This document shows positions 35,401 to 43,500 of a stretch of 64,000 nucleotides of DNA, piece by piece. The notes below the pieces were generated by a model. The model saw only the letters and a program-made list of their open reading frames with translations, had not been told where the DNA came from and searched no databases. Within the stretch, counting starts at the first letter, position 1. Every line of letters begins with the position of its first letter. Source of the stretch: Neisseria canis (GTDB lineage: Bacteria > Pseudomonadota > Gammaproteobacteria > Burkholderiales > Neisseriaceae); contig NZ_LR134313.1 of the NCBI RefSeq assembly GCF_900636765.1, forward strand, positions 1,550,001 through 1,614,000, given 5' to 3'. The position numbers and the translations under genes were made by a program.

Positions 35401-35758
35401 AGTGTCGCCCTTATCTAAATAAAATAACCCTGCGATTTTCCCATATATATGCCTGTCTGAAAAGGCTTGGGCGGAATCGGATGGCTTGGGAATTGTGAAT
35501 GACAATTGAATAGAATATTTTCCTGCTTTTTATGCGACAAGCGTTAAAAAATGTTGATATTTGTGCTGTTTTTGCTTGCATTGACAAAGGTTTTGCCGTT
35601 TAATTGCCTGCAACCGCCGTGTAGTCGAATTCATGTTTGCGTATTGATCAAACTAGCGGCCGGCCACTCTTGTTGTATGCGCCCTTAAACGCGGAAGCGA
35701 TATAAGGCGATGCACTTTTGGGAATGTTTTTTTGTTTATTTCGATGAAGGACAAACTA
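35401..35758. other. Intergenic region between divergent rppH and the polyamine-binding gene
   Basis: It holds one wadDUS at ~35448 and must contain the promoters of both flanking genes. No additional gene or clear operator was seen. Confidence 0.6.
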
Positions 35759-36934
35759 ATGAAAAAAACTCTGTTGGTTTCTGCTTTTGCAGGCTTGTTT
35801 TTGGCGGCGTGCGGTGGCTCCGGCAACACGCAAGACGGCCAAAAAGCAAGCGGCTCAGAAAACCGGGCAGCAAGTACCGAACAACAAGCGGCGGCACCTT
35901 CCGCTACGGGCAAGCTGAATATTTACAACTGGTCGGATTATGTTGATCCGGAAACTGTGGCTGAGTTTGAAAAGGCCAACGGTGTGAAAGTGCGCTACGA
36001 TGTGTACGACAGTAATGAAACACTGGAAGCGAAAGTGCTTACCGGCAAATCAGGCTACGATTTGGTGGCGCCTTCGATTGCCAATGTGGGCCGTCAGATT
36101 AAAGCCGGTGCTTATCAGCCGGTAGATAAGAGCTTGATTTCCAACTACAACAATATCGATCCAGAATTGTTGACCATGATGGCGAAAGTCGATCCGGGCA
36201 ATAAATACGCTGTGCCTTATTTTTGGGGCATCAATACGCTGGCAATCAATAAAGATAAAGTTGCCAAAGCGTTGGGAACAGACAAACTGCCTGAAAACGA
36301 ATGGGATTTGGTGTTTAATCCCGAATATACCGCCAAGCTGAAATCTTGCGGCATCAACTTTCTCGACAGCCCGACCGAGCAATATCCGCTGGCTTTGAAT
36401 TATTTGGGTAAAGACCCGAATAGTGAAAAAGAAGAGGATTTGAAAGCGGCTACCGAGATGATGAAGAAAGTGCGCGGCGACATCAAACGCTTCAGCTCTT
36501 CCGGTTACATCAACGATATGGCGGGCGGCGATTTGTGTGTGGCCATCGGCTACGGCGGCGATTTGAACATTGCCAAAAACCGCGCCAAAGAGGCGGGCAA
36601 CGGTGTGAATCTGGAAGTGTTGGCGCCTAAAACGGGTGTGGGGATTTGGATTGATTCGTTTATGATTCCGAAAGGTGCGGAAAATGTAGCGAATGCCCAC
36701 AAATACATCAATTACACGCTTGATCCGAAAGTGGCGGCGAAAAACGGCAATTTCGTAACTTACGCTCCTGCCAGCAAACCTGCGCGCGCGTTGATGGATA
36801 AGCAATTTGCCGAAGACAATTCGATTTTCCCGAACGATCAGGTTAAAGCGAAAAGCTTTGTGGTGTTGCCGAAATCCGCACAAGGCGTGAAGCTGCAAAC
36901 CCGTTTGTGGCAGCAGCTTAAAGCGAATAAATAA
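35759..36934 (+). CDS. potF: Polyamine-binding lipoprotein of an ABC transporter (PotF/PotD type)
   Basis: The 391-residue product is a periplasmic binding protein with a lipoprotein signal peptide (lipobox LAAC) and a Ser/Gln/Ala-rich linker to about residue 55. It then has the PotF-like fold: LNIYNWSDYVDPETVAEFEKANG, GYDLVAPS, VPYFWGINTLAINKDKV. The start at 35759 has AAGGA at good spacing. No potABC permease genes are adjacent, so it is an orphan here. Putrescine or spermidine is the likely ligand, but the specificity is not certain. Confidence 0.88.
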   Translation: MKKTLLVSAFAGLFLAACGGSGNTQDGQKASGSENRAASTEQQAAAPSATGKLNIYNWSDYVDPETVAEFEKANGVKVRYDVYDSNETLEAKVLTGKSGYDLVAPSIANVGRQIKAGAYQPVDKSLISNYNNIDPELLTMMAKVDPGNKYAVPYFWGINTLAINKDKVAKALGTDKLPENEWDLVFNPEYTAKLKSCGINFLDSPTEQYPLALNYLGKDPNSEKEEDLKAATEMMKKVRGDIKRFSSSGYINDMAGGDLCVAIGYGGDLNIAKNRAKEAGNGVNLEVLAPKTGVGIWIDSFMIPKGAENVANAHKYINYTLDPKVAAKNGNFVTYAPASKPARALMDKQFAEDNSIFPNDQVKAKSFVVLPKSAQGVKLQTRLWQQLKANK

Positions 36935-36938
36935 ATCG

Positions 36939-36995
36939 TATGCCTGTCTGAAAAAGCCCCGCGTCAAGAATGCGGGGCTTTTTTCAGACAGGCAT
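36939..36995 (+). terminator. Terminator nested inside an inverted DUS pair
   Basis: A GC-rich stem (AAAAAGCCCCGC / GCGGGGCTTTTTT, 36951-36984) lies exactly between two inward wadDUS copies, making a two-tier hairpin behind the polyamine-binding gene. Confidence 0.9.
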
Positions 36996-37000
36996 TTTAG

Positions 37001-37199
37001 ATGGTTTTTTACCATCCGCGCCACGCACATGTTTTCCACGAATACGCTTTTCACCAAAATAAGGTTCGTCCGATGCTACGATACCGCAGAAAGGTGTCTG
37101 CCGCTTACATTCTCTAGCTAAGCGCCACCGCAGTTTCAGGTAGAGACCATTGCTGCTTCTGACACTGAATTGCTGTCGGTTTGGTGTTGTCGGAAGCGG
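37001..37199 (-). pseudogene. Degenerate IS1016/ISXO2-like transposase fragment
   Basis: On the minus strand an open frame without start reads ...GIVASDEPYFGEKRIRGKH and VRGADGKKP. It matches the DESYFGG(K/R)RKGKRGRGAAGK catalytic-region signature of IS1016/ISXO2 (IS1595 family) transposases, with the acidic residue in DEPYFG. The 5' and 3' parts are missing and it ends at the DUS hairpin of the previous gene, so it is a remnant. Confidence 0.5.
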
Positions 37200-37207
37200 T
37201 TAGATCC
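37162..37207. repeat. Left inverted repeat flanking the bacteriocin island
   Basis: ACACTGAATTGCTGTC and the following 30 bases recur in reverse orientation at 37870-37916. The first 16 bases differ at one position and the rest by mostly transitions. It lies inside the transposase remnant, so the two copies are probably pieces of one mobile element. Confidence 0.65.
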
Positions 37208-37285
37208 AAGGCGTAAGCTCCATGAATAAATTTACAAAAAAAAACATAAATATGCGGAACACAATATAAATATGCCACTCTCATA

Positions 37286-37333
37286 TTGTGAGCTGCTTGA
37301 TTTAGGCACAAACTATTTTCAGGAAGCTCACAA
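37286..37333 (+). promoter_or_regulatory. Inverted repeat upstream of the bacteriocin genes
   Basis: Perfect 9-bp arms TTGTGAGCT and AGCTCACAA are separated by 30 bases and lie 44 bases before the first peptide gene in AT-rich DNA. The spacing (three helical turns) fits a dimeric regulator or an RNA stem. Confidence 0.4.
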
Positions 37334-37376
37334 ATGTCATATCTATTAATTTAATATCTAAATTAAGGAGTTTATT

Positions 37377-37523
37377 ATGCAAGAGTTGAAAATGAATGAA
37401 TTGGAACAGGTTTCTGGTGGGGTAGGTCCTTTGGCAGCCGTGGTAATAGGAGCTTCATTAGCTTTTGCGGGAGCCGCCTTTCTGCAGGGATTAGGACATG
37501 GTCGTGAAGATGCAAGAAGCTGA
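37377..37523 (+). CDS. Double-glycine leader peptide, candidate two-peptide bacteriocin component 1
   Basis: The 48-residue precursor has the leader MQELKMNELEQVSGG, with the L..EL..VSGG pattern cut by C39-peptidase ABC exporters. The mature peptide of 33 residues (VGPLAAVVIGASLAFAG...) is hydrophobic and ends in a charged tail (HGREDARS). Small residues recur every four positions (Ala21, Gly25, Ala29, Ala33), a GxxxG-like helix-helix pattern. AAGGAG lies six bases before the ATG. It is followed 44 bases later by a second leader peptide gene on the same transcript. No immunity or export gene is adjacent. Confidence 0.8.
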   Translation: MQELKMNELEQVSGGVGPLAAVVIGASLAFAGAAFLQGLGHGREDARS

Positions 37524-37567
37524 CCGGTTCTTTAAACTGAATTGTATAGAAATTGGAGGAAAATTTT

Positions 37568-37717
37568 ATGAATACTAAAATGACTGCAACTATGCACGAA
37601 TTAGATTTGCATCATTTGGCGCAAGTGGCCGGTGGTGGAGAATATAACTGGAAAGTCTGGATTGCTGGACCAGTTTATGGTTTAGGTTATACCCTAGGTT
37701 ATTGGATGAATAGCTAA
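37568..37717 (+). CDS. Double-glycine leader peptide, candidate two-peptide bacteriocin component 2
   Basis: The 49-residue precursor has leader MNTKMTATMHELDLHHLAQ followed by VAGGG, so cleavage can be after Gly23. The mature peptide of ~26 residues (EYNWKVWIAGPVYGLGYTLG, then YWMNS) is aromatic and carries two true GxxxG motifs, Gly34-Gly38 and Gly40-Gly44, as in class IIb bacteriocins. A strong GGAGGA site precedes the ATG by seven bases. It is closed by the terminator at 37742-37777. Alternative: a signalling peptide using the same leader type. Confidence 0.8.
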   Translation: MNTKMTATMHELDLHHLAQVAGGGEYNWKVWIAGPVYGLGYTLGYWMNS

Positions 37718-37741
37718 ATGCTTTCAGTTGAATGAAAGTCT

Positions 37742-37777
37742 AAATAAAGATGCGTGCAAACACGCATCTTTTTATTT
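37742..37777 (+). terminator. Terminator of the bacteriocin gene pair
   Basis: AAGATGCGTG and CACGCATCTT form a perfect stem with a CAAA loop and a T-rich tail, 24 bases after the second peptide stop. Unlike most terminators in the window, it does not use DUS. Confidence 0.92.
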
Positions 37778-37841
37778 AGTGGCTTAGGAAGCAAAATCAC
37801 CAAATGATAAACTTCTGAAATGGAATTAAAAAAGAAATTAC

Positions 37842-37876
37842 CAGACCCAAATTCCGCCACATCCTGCTTGGGTCTG
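37842..37876. repeat. Short inverted repeat at the right border of the island
   Basis: CAGACCCAA and TTGGGTCTG form a perfect 9-bp palindrome that overlaps the start of the right flanking repeat. It may be what remains of an element end. Confidence 0.45.
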
Positions 37877-37916
37877 ACTGCTTCCGATTATCGCTAAATT
37901 GATAGCAATTCAGTGT
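37870..37916. repeat. Right inverted repeat flanking the bacteriocin island
   Basis: It ends in GATAGCAATTCAGTGT, the reverse complement (one mismatch) of the left repeat at 37162-37207, with similarity continuing inward through GGGTCTGACTGCTTCCGA. The short frame across it reads GLTASDYR, comparable to DLTASDNTKP in the left copy. Confidence 0.65.
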
Positions 37917-38009
37917 TTACCTAGTGATTTGTACAAAGTGTTGCTGAGAATGTTTAGGAATGAATTTTGCTTACTAAGTCCCTTCTTATATATAAGTTCA
38001 GGGAAAGCA

Positions 38010-38044
38010 ATGCCTGCCTGAAAAGTGCTTTTTCAGACAGGCAT
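38010..38044. terminator. Inverted DUS pair behind purC
   Basis: The left arm is a one-base variant (ATGCCTGCCTGAA), the right arm perfect. The hairpin lies 36 bases past the purC 3' end on the minus strand. Confidence 0.7.
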
Positions 38045-38079
38045 ACGTTATACCGGCTTAGAAGCGCACCACGATACGC

Positions 38080-38943
38080 TTAATCAGCCGTTAATAGATT
38101 CAGGGCTTCCTGATATTTTTCCACGGTTTTCCGAATCACGTCTGCGGGTACTTTGGGCGCCGGTGCCTGTTTGTTCCAGCCGCTTTGTTCCAACCAATCG
38201 CGTACAAACTGTTTGTCGAAAGAGGGCGGGTTGGTGCCCACTTGGTATTGGTCTGCCGGCCAGAAACGGCTGGAGTCGGGTGTGAGCACTTCGTCCATCA
38301 GCGTCAGCGTGCCGTTTTCATCGAGGCCGAATTCGAATTTGGTGTCGCAAATGATGATGCCGCGGGTTTTGGCATACTCGGCTGCTTCGGTGTATAGGCG
38401 GATGGCTTTGTTGCGCACTTCTTGCGCCAGTTCTTTTCCGATGATTTTTTCACATTCTTCAAAGCTGATGTTCTCATCGTGGTCGCCCACCGCCGCTTTG
38501 GTTGAGGGCGTGAAAATCACTTCCGGCAGCTGCTGCGCTTCCTGCATGCCTTCGGGCAGCTTGATGCCGCATACCGAGCCGGTTTTTTGATAATCTTTCC
38601 AGCCGCTGCCTGCCAAATAGCCGCGCACGATGGCTTCCACTTTAACGGGAGTAAGTTTTTTGGCAACCACGGCCCGCTTTTCCAGCTTGCGCGCTTCGGT
38701 TTCGGGCAGAACATCGTAAACCGTGTCGCCGGTAAAGTGGTTGGGCATAATGTGGGCAAGTTTGTCAAACCAGAAATTGGAGATTTGGGTGAGGATTTCG
38801 CCTTTGCCCGGAATAGGGTCGTCGAGAATCACGTCAAAAGCGGATAGGCGGTCGGAAGCGACCATGAGCATGCGTTTATCGTCGATCTCGTAAAGATCGC
38901 GGACTTTTCCTGAGTAAATCTTTTTTAAGCTGATATCGCTCAT
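38080..38943 (-). CDS. purC: SAICAR synthetase (PurC)
   Basis: PurC joins CAIR and aspartate in purine synthesis. The 287-residue product has the family start [35 protein letters not shown] with its ATP-binding loop. It also has [15 protein letters not shown], the substrate-binding segment [25 protein letters not shown] and the [11 protein letters not shown] motif. The length and Asp/Ser motifs match the longer beta/gamma-proteobacterial and yeast-like type. It is a single gene with its own promoter. Confidence 0.97.
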   Translation of the reverse strand: MSDISLKKIYSGKVRDLYEIDDKRMLMVASDRLSAFDVILDDPIPGKGEILTQISNFWFDKLAHIMPNHFTGDTVYDVLPETEARKLEKRAVVAKKLTPVKVEAIVRGYLAGSGWKDYQKTGSVCGIKLPEGMQEAQQLPEVIFTPSTKAAVGDHDENISFEECEKIIGKELAQEVRNKAIRLYTEAAEYAKTRGIIICDTKFEFGLDENGTLTLMDEVLTPDSSRFWPADQYQVGTNPPSFDKQFVRDWLEQSGWNKQAPAPKVPADVIRKTVEKYQEALNLLTAD

Positions 38944-39003
38944 GGTGCTGTTTTCCTATGTTGATTGTTGAAAACGATATTTTAGCAGGATTCTAAACCT
39001 GTA

Positions 39004-39038
39004 AAACGAAAAACACCCGCAGTTTTGCTGCGGGTGTG
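39004..39038 (-). terminator. Terminator of the large RTX gene
   Basis: ACACCCGCAG and CTGCGGGTGT pair perfectly around a 5-base loop and run into TTTTTCGTTTT on the minus strand, 16 bases past the stop. Confidence 0.92.
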
Positions 39039-39053
39039 GCGGGATGGGGAGGA

Positions 39054-40850
39054 TTATAAACCTGAACCTGCCGCTTGTGCCTGCTGTTGGATATCGTCAA
39101 GCTGGCTGTTGGCGGATACAGTGGTGTAAAGAGCCTGGGTGGCTTCCTGAATTTGCTCGTAGCTCCACGCATCGCCGTTGTTGAACAGGAATTCTTCAAT
39201 TTGGTAATCGGCATTGTCAAACCATTGGCTGATGGTCAGCGAATCGTCAGAATCTTTTAAACCGATCACCAAATCGCCGCCGGAACGTGAGAGTTCCAAA
39301 TCGTCTGCCGAGATGCCTCTGCCGAAAGAGATGCGGTCGTTGCTGATTTCGCTTTGGTCATAGTCAACGATGGTATCGTTGCCGTAGCCGCGTCCGAACA
39401 GGTAGGTGTCGAAACCGCTGCCGCCGTTGAGCAAATCATTGCCTGTGCCGCCATCCAGAATGTCGTTGCCGTCGTGGGCGAAAATCTGGTCGCAGCCGTC
39501 GCCGCCCAGCAAGATGTTGTTGCCGTCGTTGCCGTGCAACAGGTTGTTCAACTCATTGCCGGTCAGATTCAGATCATCATCGCCCAGCAGGGTAAGGTTT
39601 TCCACATGATCGCCGGCGGTATAGCTGATGGAGGTTAATACGGTATCCATGCCTTCATCTGCACACTCAACCACGGTATCACCGGCTTGGTCGACATAAT
39701 AAATGTCGTTGCCTTCGCCGCCTACCATGAAGTCGGCGCCGGATTCGCCGTCCAGAATGTCATCGCCCGCGTGGCCGTACAGATTGTCGTTACCGGCGCC
39801 GCCGCTGAGGTCGTTTTTACCGTCGTTGCCGTGCAGCACATTGTCCAACTCGTTGCCGACGGCGTTTAAGTCGTCATCGGTCATCAGATGCACGTTTTCT
39901 ACGTTTTCAGGCAGGGTGTAGCTGATGCTGCTGAACACATGGTCGTTGCCTTGATTGACAAACTCGATAACTTTATCACCCTCTGAATCGACATAATAAA
40001 CGTCATCGCCGTGACAGCCATACATGGCATCGTTGCCTGCTTCGCCGTCCAATACGTCGTCGCCGGGGCCGGAATAAAGTTTGTCGTCGCCCGCGCGGCC
40101 TGAAATGTCTTCGGCGAGCGCCGTGCCGTGGATAACATCGTCTTGATCGGTGCCGGTAATGATTACTTTCTCGCCGGTGCCGTTGTTATCCACCCATTTT
40201 TTATCGCAAGGGTGGTCGCCGCAGCTGTTATCGGCAGCGGGTTTGTTTTCCACGCCGTCTTCCGCTGATGAAGGAGTGTTTTGATCCGGGGTGTTTTGGT
40301 CGTCGACCGGTGCGGAAATATTGATGGTGTTAACATCATCTTGGGCAGGGTCGTTTGTTGCATTGTCCGGTGTAGCCGTGTTTGGCACGTTTGCCGGCTC
40401 TTGGTCGGCAGGATTTTGTGTGCCGTTATTATCGCCGGCGGGAACGTCGCTTGATGTTTGCGGGTCAACCGGTGCGGACGCTGTCGGGTTTTGCACATCA
40501 TCGTTTGCAGGCACGTCTGTTACTGCCGGTGCATCTACTGCCGGTGCGTCGGCTACCGGTTTTTCGGCATCGCTGTTATCGTCTGCAACGGGGTAGACAG
40601 GTGCATCGGGTGTTGCGGATGTGTCGTCGGGATGATTGGGCGCAGTAGGTTGGGTGTCATCGGCAGGCGTCTGAGGATTGTCAGAAACCGGCACATTTAC
40701 AGGAATTTGCGTATCCACAGCATCGGGTTGGCTGTCGCTCGGCATGTCTTGCGCCGGATTGTTGTTTGTAAAAGGATTTTCTTGCCCGGTGGCAGCATCT
40801 TCTACAACCAACTGATCTTCTGGAAGGACGTCTAATACCTTATTATCCAT
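39054..40850 (-). CDS. Large RTX-type calcium-binding surface/secreted protein
   Basis: The 598-residue product has no Sec signal. Residues 1-205 are low-complexity and rich in Pro, Asp, Ala and Thr, likely an extended stalk. Then a CGDHPC cysteine pair occurs (~209-214), followed by three blocks of RTX nonapeptides (for example GRAGDDKLYSGPGDDVLDGE) alternating with a SISYT..ENVENVHL-type spacer. The end is an HCBP-related C-terminal domain (DSLTISQWFDNADYQIEEF) like that of the protein at 1-447. The type I secretion signal is expected at the extreme C-terminus. No type I secretion genes are near. GAGG precedes the ATG. Confidence 0.85.
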   Translation of the reverse strand: MDNKVLDVLPEDQLVVEDAATGQENPFTNNNPAQDMPSDSQPDAVDTQIPVNVPVSDNPQTPADDTQPTAPNHPDDTSATPDAPVYPVADDNSDAEKPVADAPAVDAPAVTDVPANDDVQNPTASAPVDPQTSSDVPAGDNNGTQNPADQEPANVPNTATPDNATNDPAQDDVNTINISAPVDDQNTPDQNTPSSAEDGVENKPAADNSCGDHPCDKKWVDNNGTGEKVIITGTDQDDVIHGTALAEDISGRAGDDKLYSGPGDDVLDGEAGNDAMYGCHGDDVYYVDSEGDKVIEFVNQGNDHVFSSISYTLPENVENVHLMTDDDLNAVGNELDNVLHGNDGKNDLSGGAGNDNLYGHAGDDILDGESGADFMVGGEGNDIYYVDQAGDTVVECADEGMDTVLTSISYTAGDHVENLTLLGDDDLNLTGNELNNLLHGNDGNNILLGGDGCDQIFAHDGNDILDGGTGNDLLNGGSGFDTYLFGRGYGNDTIVDYDQSEISNDRISFGRGISADDLELSRSGGDLVIGLKDSDDSLTISQWFDNADYQIEEFLFNNGDAWSYEQIQEATQALYTTVSANSQLDDIQQQAQAAGSGL

Positions 40851-41149
40851 ATGTATACCTCATGATTAGGGGGAAATGGCAGAACTATGCCGAATTAAAT
40901 TTGTCTGAATTAATTCAGATGGATATTTGATTGTAATAATTCGATTGTAATAAATAGTGGGTTGATATTCAATATGCTTGGTATTTTTCCATGTGAATAT
41001 TAGGAATGTGTATGATTTTTGTATATTTGCTATAAGATTCAATTATAGTTGGTAAAATATCAAGGATAGGCGGCTGTATAGATAAATGCCTGTCTGAAAA
41101 AGCTTTTATGCAGGTTCAATCAACTTTTCTATGTTCGGGGAAAGGCATG

Positions 41150-41656
41150 ATGAAATTGATAAAAACAACGGGTTTGACATTATTTTTTGTCGGTTTTTCT
41201 GTGTCTGTTTTTGCAAAAGAAGTGCCTGTTGTGCCGACCAATACACGTATCATTTATGAAGGCGGCCAAGCGGTGGGTAAAGGGTCGGTTAGGGAATATT
41301 CCGAGCGCACCGGCTCTTCCGGCAGCTTTAGTCTCAATGCCGGCAGCGGCAAGGCTTATAACACACGCATTGAAATCGGCACGGTTTATCCGGATTCTTA
41401 TTATTACGATTATGACTACCGCTACCCGAGGCGGCATCATGTTGATGATTATTTCCGCTGGAAAAACCGCATGCGCTTGGAAGCTCGGCGCAAAGAGGCG
41501 CAAAACCTATCGCCTAAAACGAATAACCGGCTGTATAACGAAGTGGTAACGCAGCAGAGGTTGAAAGAGCGGCGGCGCGATCCCGATGCGCAGTTCGGGC
41601 ACCCGCCTTATGATTACCGGCAGGGCGAGCGAATCAGGATAGAATGGCGCCGTTAA
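41150..41656 (+). CDS. Exported protein of unknown function
   Basis: The ~168-residue product has a Sec signal peptide ending SVFA/KE. The mature part is Gly/Ser-rich at first (SERTGSSGSFSLNAGSGKAYN), then Tyr/Asp-rich (DSYYYDYDYRYPRR) and strongly basic at the C-terminus. Two adjacent ATGs (41147, 41150) are possible; the second has better spacing from GGGGAAAGG. No family was recognised. It could be a periplasmic or surface-associated protein. Confidence 0.65.
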   Translation: MKLIKTTGLTLFFVGFSVSVFAKEVPVVPTNTRIIYEGGQAVGKGSVREYSERTGSSGSFSLNAGSGKAYNTRIEIGTVYPDSYYYDYDYRYPRRHHVDDYFRWKNRMRLEARRKEAQNLSPKTNNRLYNEVVTQQRLKERRRDPDAQFGHPPYDYRQGERIRIEWRR

Positions 41657-41669
41657 ACTTAAATAGCTA

Positions 41670-41703
41670 GAATGCCTGTCTGAAGCTTTTCAGACAGGCA
41701 TTC
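41670..41703. terminator. Inverted wadDUS pair between convergent genes
   Basis: GAATGCC...GGCATTC extends the DUS arms around an AGCTTT interior, between the exported protein gene and ppx/gppA. The T run beyond it favours termination of the plus-strand gene. Confidence 0.8.
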
Positions 41704-41725
41704 GGTTTTTTAGCCTGCAATTATT

Positions 41726-43222
41726 TTAGAATGCCTGCACGTTAAACATCACGTCAATTTTGCGCCATTGTTCCGTTTCGTAAATCAACGAATCGGCAAT
41801 CAGCAGGTTTTCATCCAGCCAGTTTTGGTTGATGCGCAGCGTGAAATGCCGTTTTTCGGGATCGAAGCGCAATTGGGTGTAAGGCGGTAGTGTGAAAGAG
41901 AGGCGGGAGCGGTGGAAGAGTACGGCCAGGCGCAAAGCTGTGATGGCAAACCACATCATGCGGTTGCCGTTTACCAGGTCGACCATTTTGCGCAGGTCGC
42001 CGCGCTGGCCGAGGGTAAGCATGGAAAGAATATGCTGCTCTTTGCGCGAAAAGCCCGGCATGTCGGCATTTTCAAGGATATAAGCGCTGTGTTTGTGGTA
42101 GGCCGTGTGGGCGATTTCGATGCCGATTTCATGCACTTGTGCGGCCCAGTTGACATATTGCTGCCAATAAGCCAATTCCTGCACGGAAGCTGTTTGGGCA
42201 AGGCTTTCCATGAAAATTTTGGCTGTGGCGGCCACTCTTGCCGCTTGGCTGGGCGAAACATGGTAGCGTTGCTGGAATTGCGTGATGGTTTGATCGCGCA
42301 TATCGGCGTTGAGCTGGCGGCCGATTAAGTCGTAAAACACACCGTCGCGCAGCGCCGCTTCGGTAACCATCATTTTTTGGATGTCCAATTCTTCAAATGC
42401 CGCCATCATCACGGCCAAGCCGCCGGCAAACACTTCCACACGCTCCGGTTTCAAACCTTCGAAACGCGCTTTTTTCACGCTGCCGGCTTGGCAGATGCGC
42501 TCGACCAGCTTCTGCATGCCGGCATAGGTGATGTCGTCGCCCATTTCCAAATCGGTGGCTATCACGTCGCGGATGGATTTGGCCGAGCCGGAAGTGCCTA
42601 CGCTGAAATCCCAGCCCGTGCGTTTGTAGGATTTGCTGATGCGCTGGATTTCGGCGCGTGCGGCGTTGATGGCGGTTTTGAAGTCTTTTTCGGTGATTTT
42701 GTTTTGAAAAAAGCGCAGGCTGTAGGTAACGCAACCCAGCGGCAAGCTTTCGGTGTTGGTGGGTTCGAGCGACGAGCCGATCACAAATTCGGTGGAACCG
42801 CCGCCGATATCGACCACCAACATGCGTTCGCCGTTGGGCGGCAGAGTGTGCACCACACCGGTGTAAATCAAACGCGCTTCTTCGCGGCCGGCGATGATTT
42901 CGATGGGAAAGCCCAGGGCGGCTTCGGCGCGGGGCAGGAAATCGCCGATGTTTTTGGCAACGCGGAAGGTGTTGGTTGCCACGGCGCGCACTTGCTCGGG
43001 CGAGAAGCTGCGCAGGCGTTCGCCGAATTTGGTCAGGCAGTTGAGCGCGCGTTCTTGCGAGGCTTGGTCGAGGTTTTTGTGTTCGTCCAACCCTCCGGCA
43101 AAGCGCACCATTTCTTTGATGGAATCGAGCACTTTGAGCTGGCCGTTGTGGTTTTCGCAGATTTGCAGGCGGAAGCTGTTGGAGCCGAGATCGACTGAAG
43201 CGAGCATTTGTGGTGTGTTCAT
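41726..43222 (-). CDS. ppx: Exopolyphosphatase / pppGpp phosphohydrolase (Ppx/GppA family)
   Basis: The family degrades polyphosphate or converts pppGpp to ppGpp, linking to the stringent response that SpoT controls. The 498-residue product has the actin-like ATPase fold with SVDLGSNSFRLQI at the N-terminus, the MLVVDIGGGSTEFVIG phosphate loop and the catalytic-region Glu (RAVATNTFRVAKN block). A C-terminal HD-like helical domain follows (WAAQVHEIGIEIAHTAYHKHSAYILENADMPGF). Which of the two activities dominates cannot be decided from sequence. Confidence 0.9.
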   Translation of the reverse strand: MNTPQMLASVDLGSNSFRLQICENHNGQLKVLDSIKEMVRFAGGLDEHKNLDQASQERALNCLTKFGERLRSFSPEQVRAVATNTFRVAKNIGDFLPRAEAALGFPIEIIAGREEARLIYTGVVHTLPPNGERMLVVDIGGGSTEFVIGSSLEPTNTESLPLGCVTYSLRFFQNKITEKDFKTAINAARAEIQRISKSYKRTGWDFSVGTSGSAKSIRDVIATDLEMGDDITYAGMQKLVERICQAGSVKKARFEGLKPERVEVFAGGLAVMMAAFEELDIQKMMVTEAALRDGVFYDLIGRQLNADMRDQTITQFQQRYHVSPSQAARVAATAKIFMESLAQTASVQELAYWQQYVNWAAQVHEIGIEIAHTAYHKHSAYILENADMPGFSRKEQHILSMLTLGQRGDLRKMVDLVNGNRMMWFAITALRLAVLFHRSRLSFTLPPYTQLRFDPEKRHFTLRINQNWLDENLLIADSLIYETEQWRKIDVMFNVQAF

Positions 43223-43500
43223 GATACTTCGGGGGTGTTTTCTGTCGGGTTTTCAGACAGGCATTCGAGTCGATATGCCTGTCTGAAAGCTGTATGGTTA
43301 AATGTGGATTATGATGAAACTCTAATTATGGTAAAAGCCGCTTTTTCAAGCATGCGTATGTTACTGTTTGAAGGGTGGTTTGTCATCATTTTCTTGATGT
43401 TTTCCGCTCAATCCGGCGCTCTTTTCAGGCTGGCCGCCTATACCGCCGCAAACCGTCCCGCTATATAATGCGGCTTTTCTAAACCTACACCCGAAGCGAT

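Noticed and set aside
36050..37057. A 335-codon open frame antisense to the polyamine-binding gene
   Set aside because: It covers a well-recognised periplasmic binding protein in reverse and runs through its terminator.
37819..37896. A third small peptide frame (MELKKKLPDPNS...) after the bacteriocin terminator
   Set aside because: No binding site, no double-glycine leader, and it runs through the mobile-element repeat; more likely remnant sequence.
43328..43468. A 46-codon hydrophobic frame between ppx and dusA
   Set aside because: It has a membrane-like segment but no ribosome binding site and no family; it could be chance in a promoter region.
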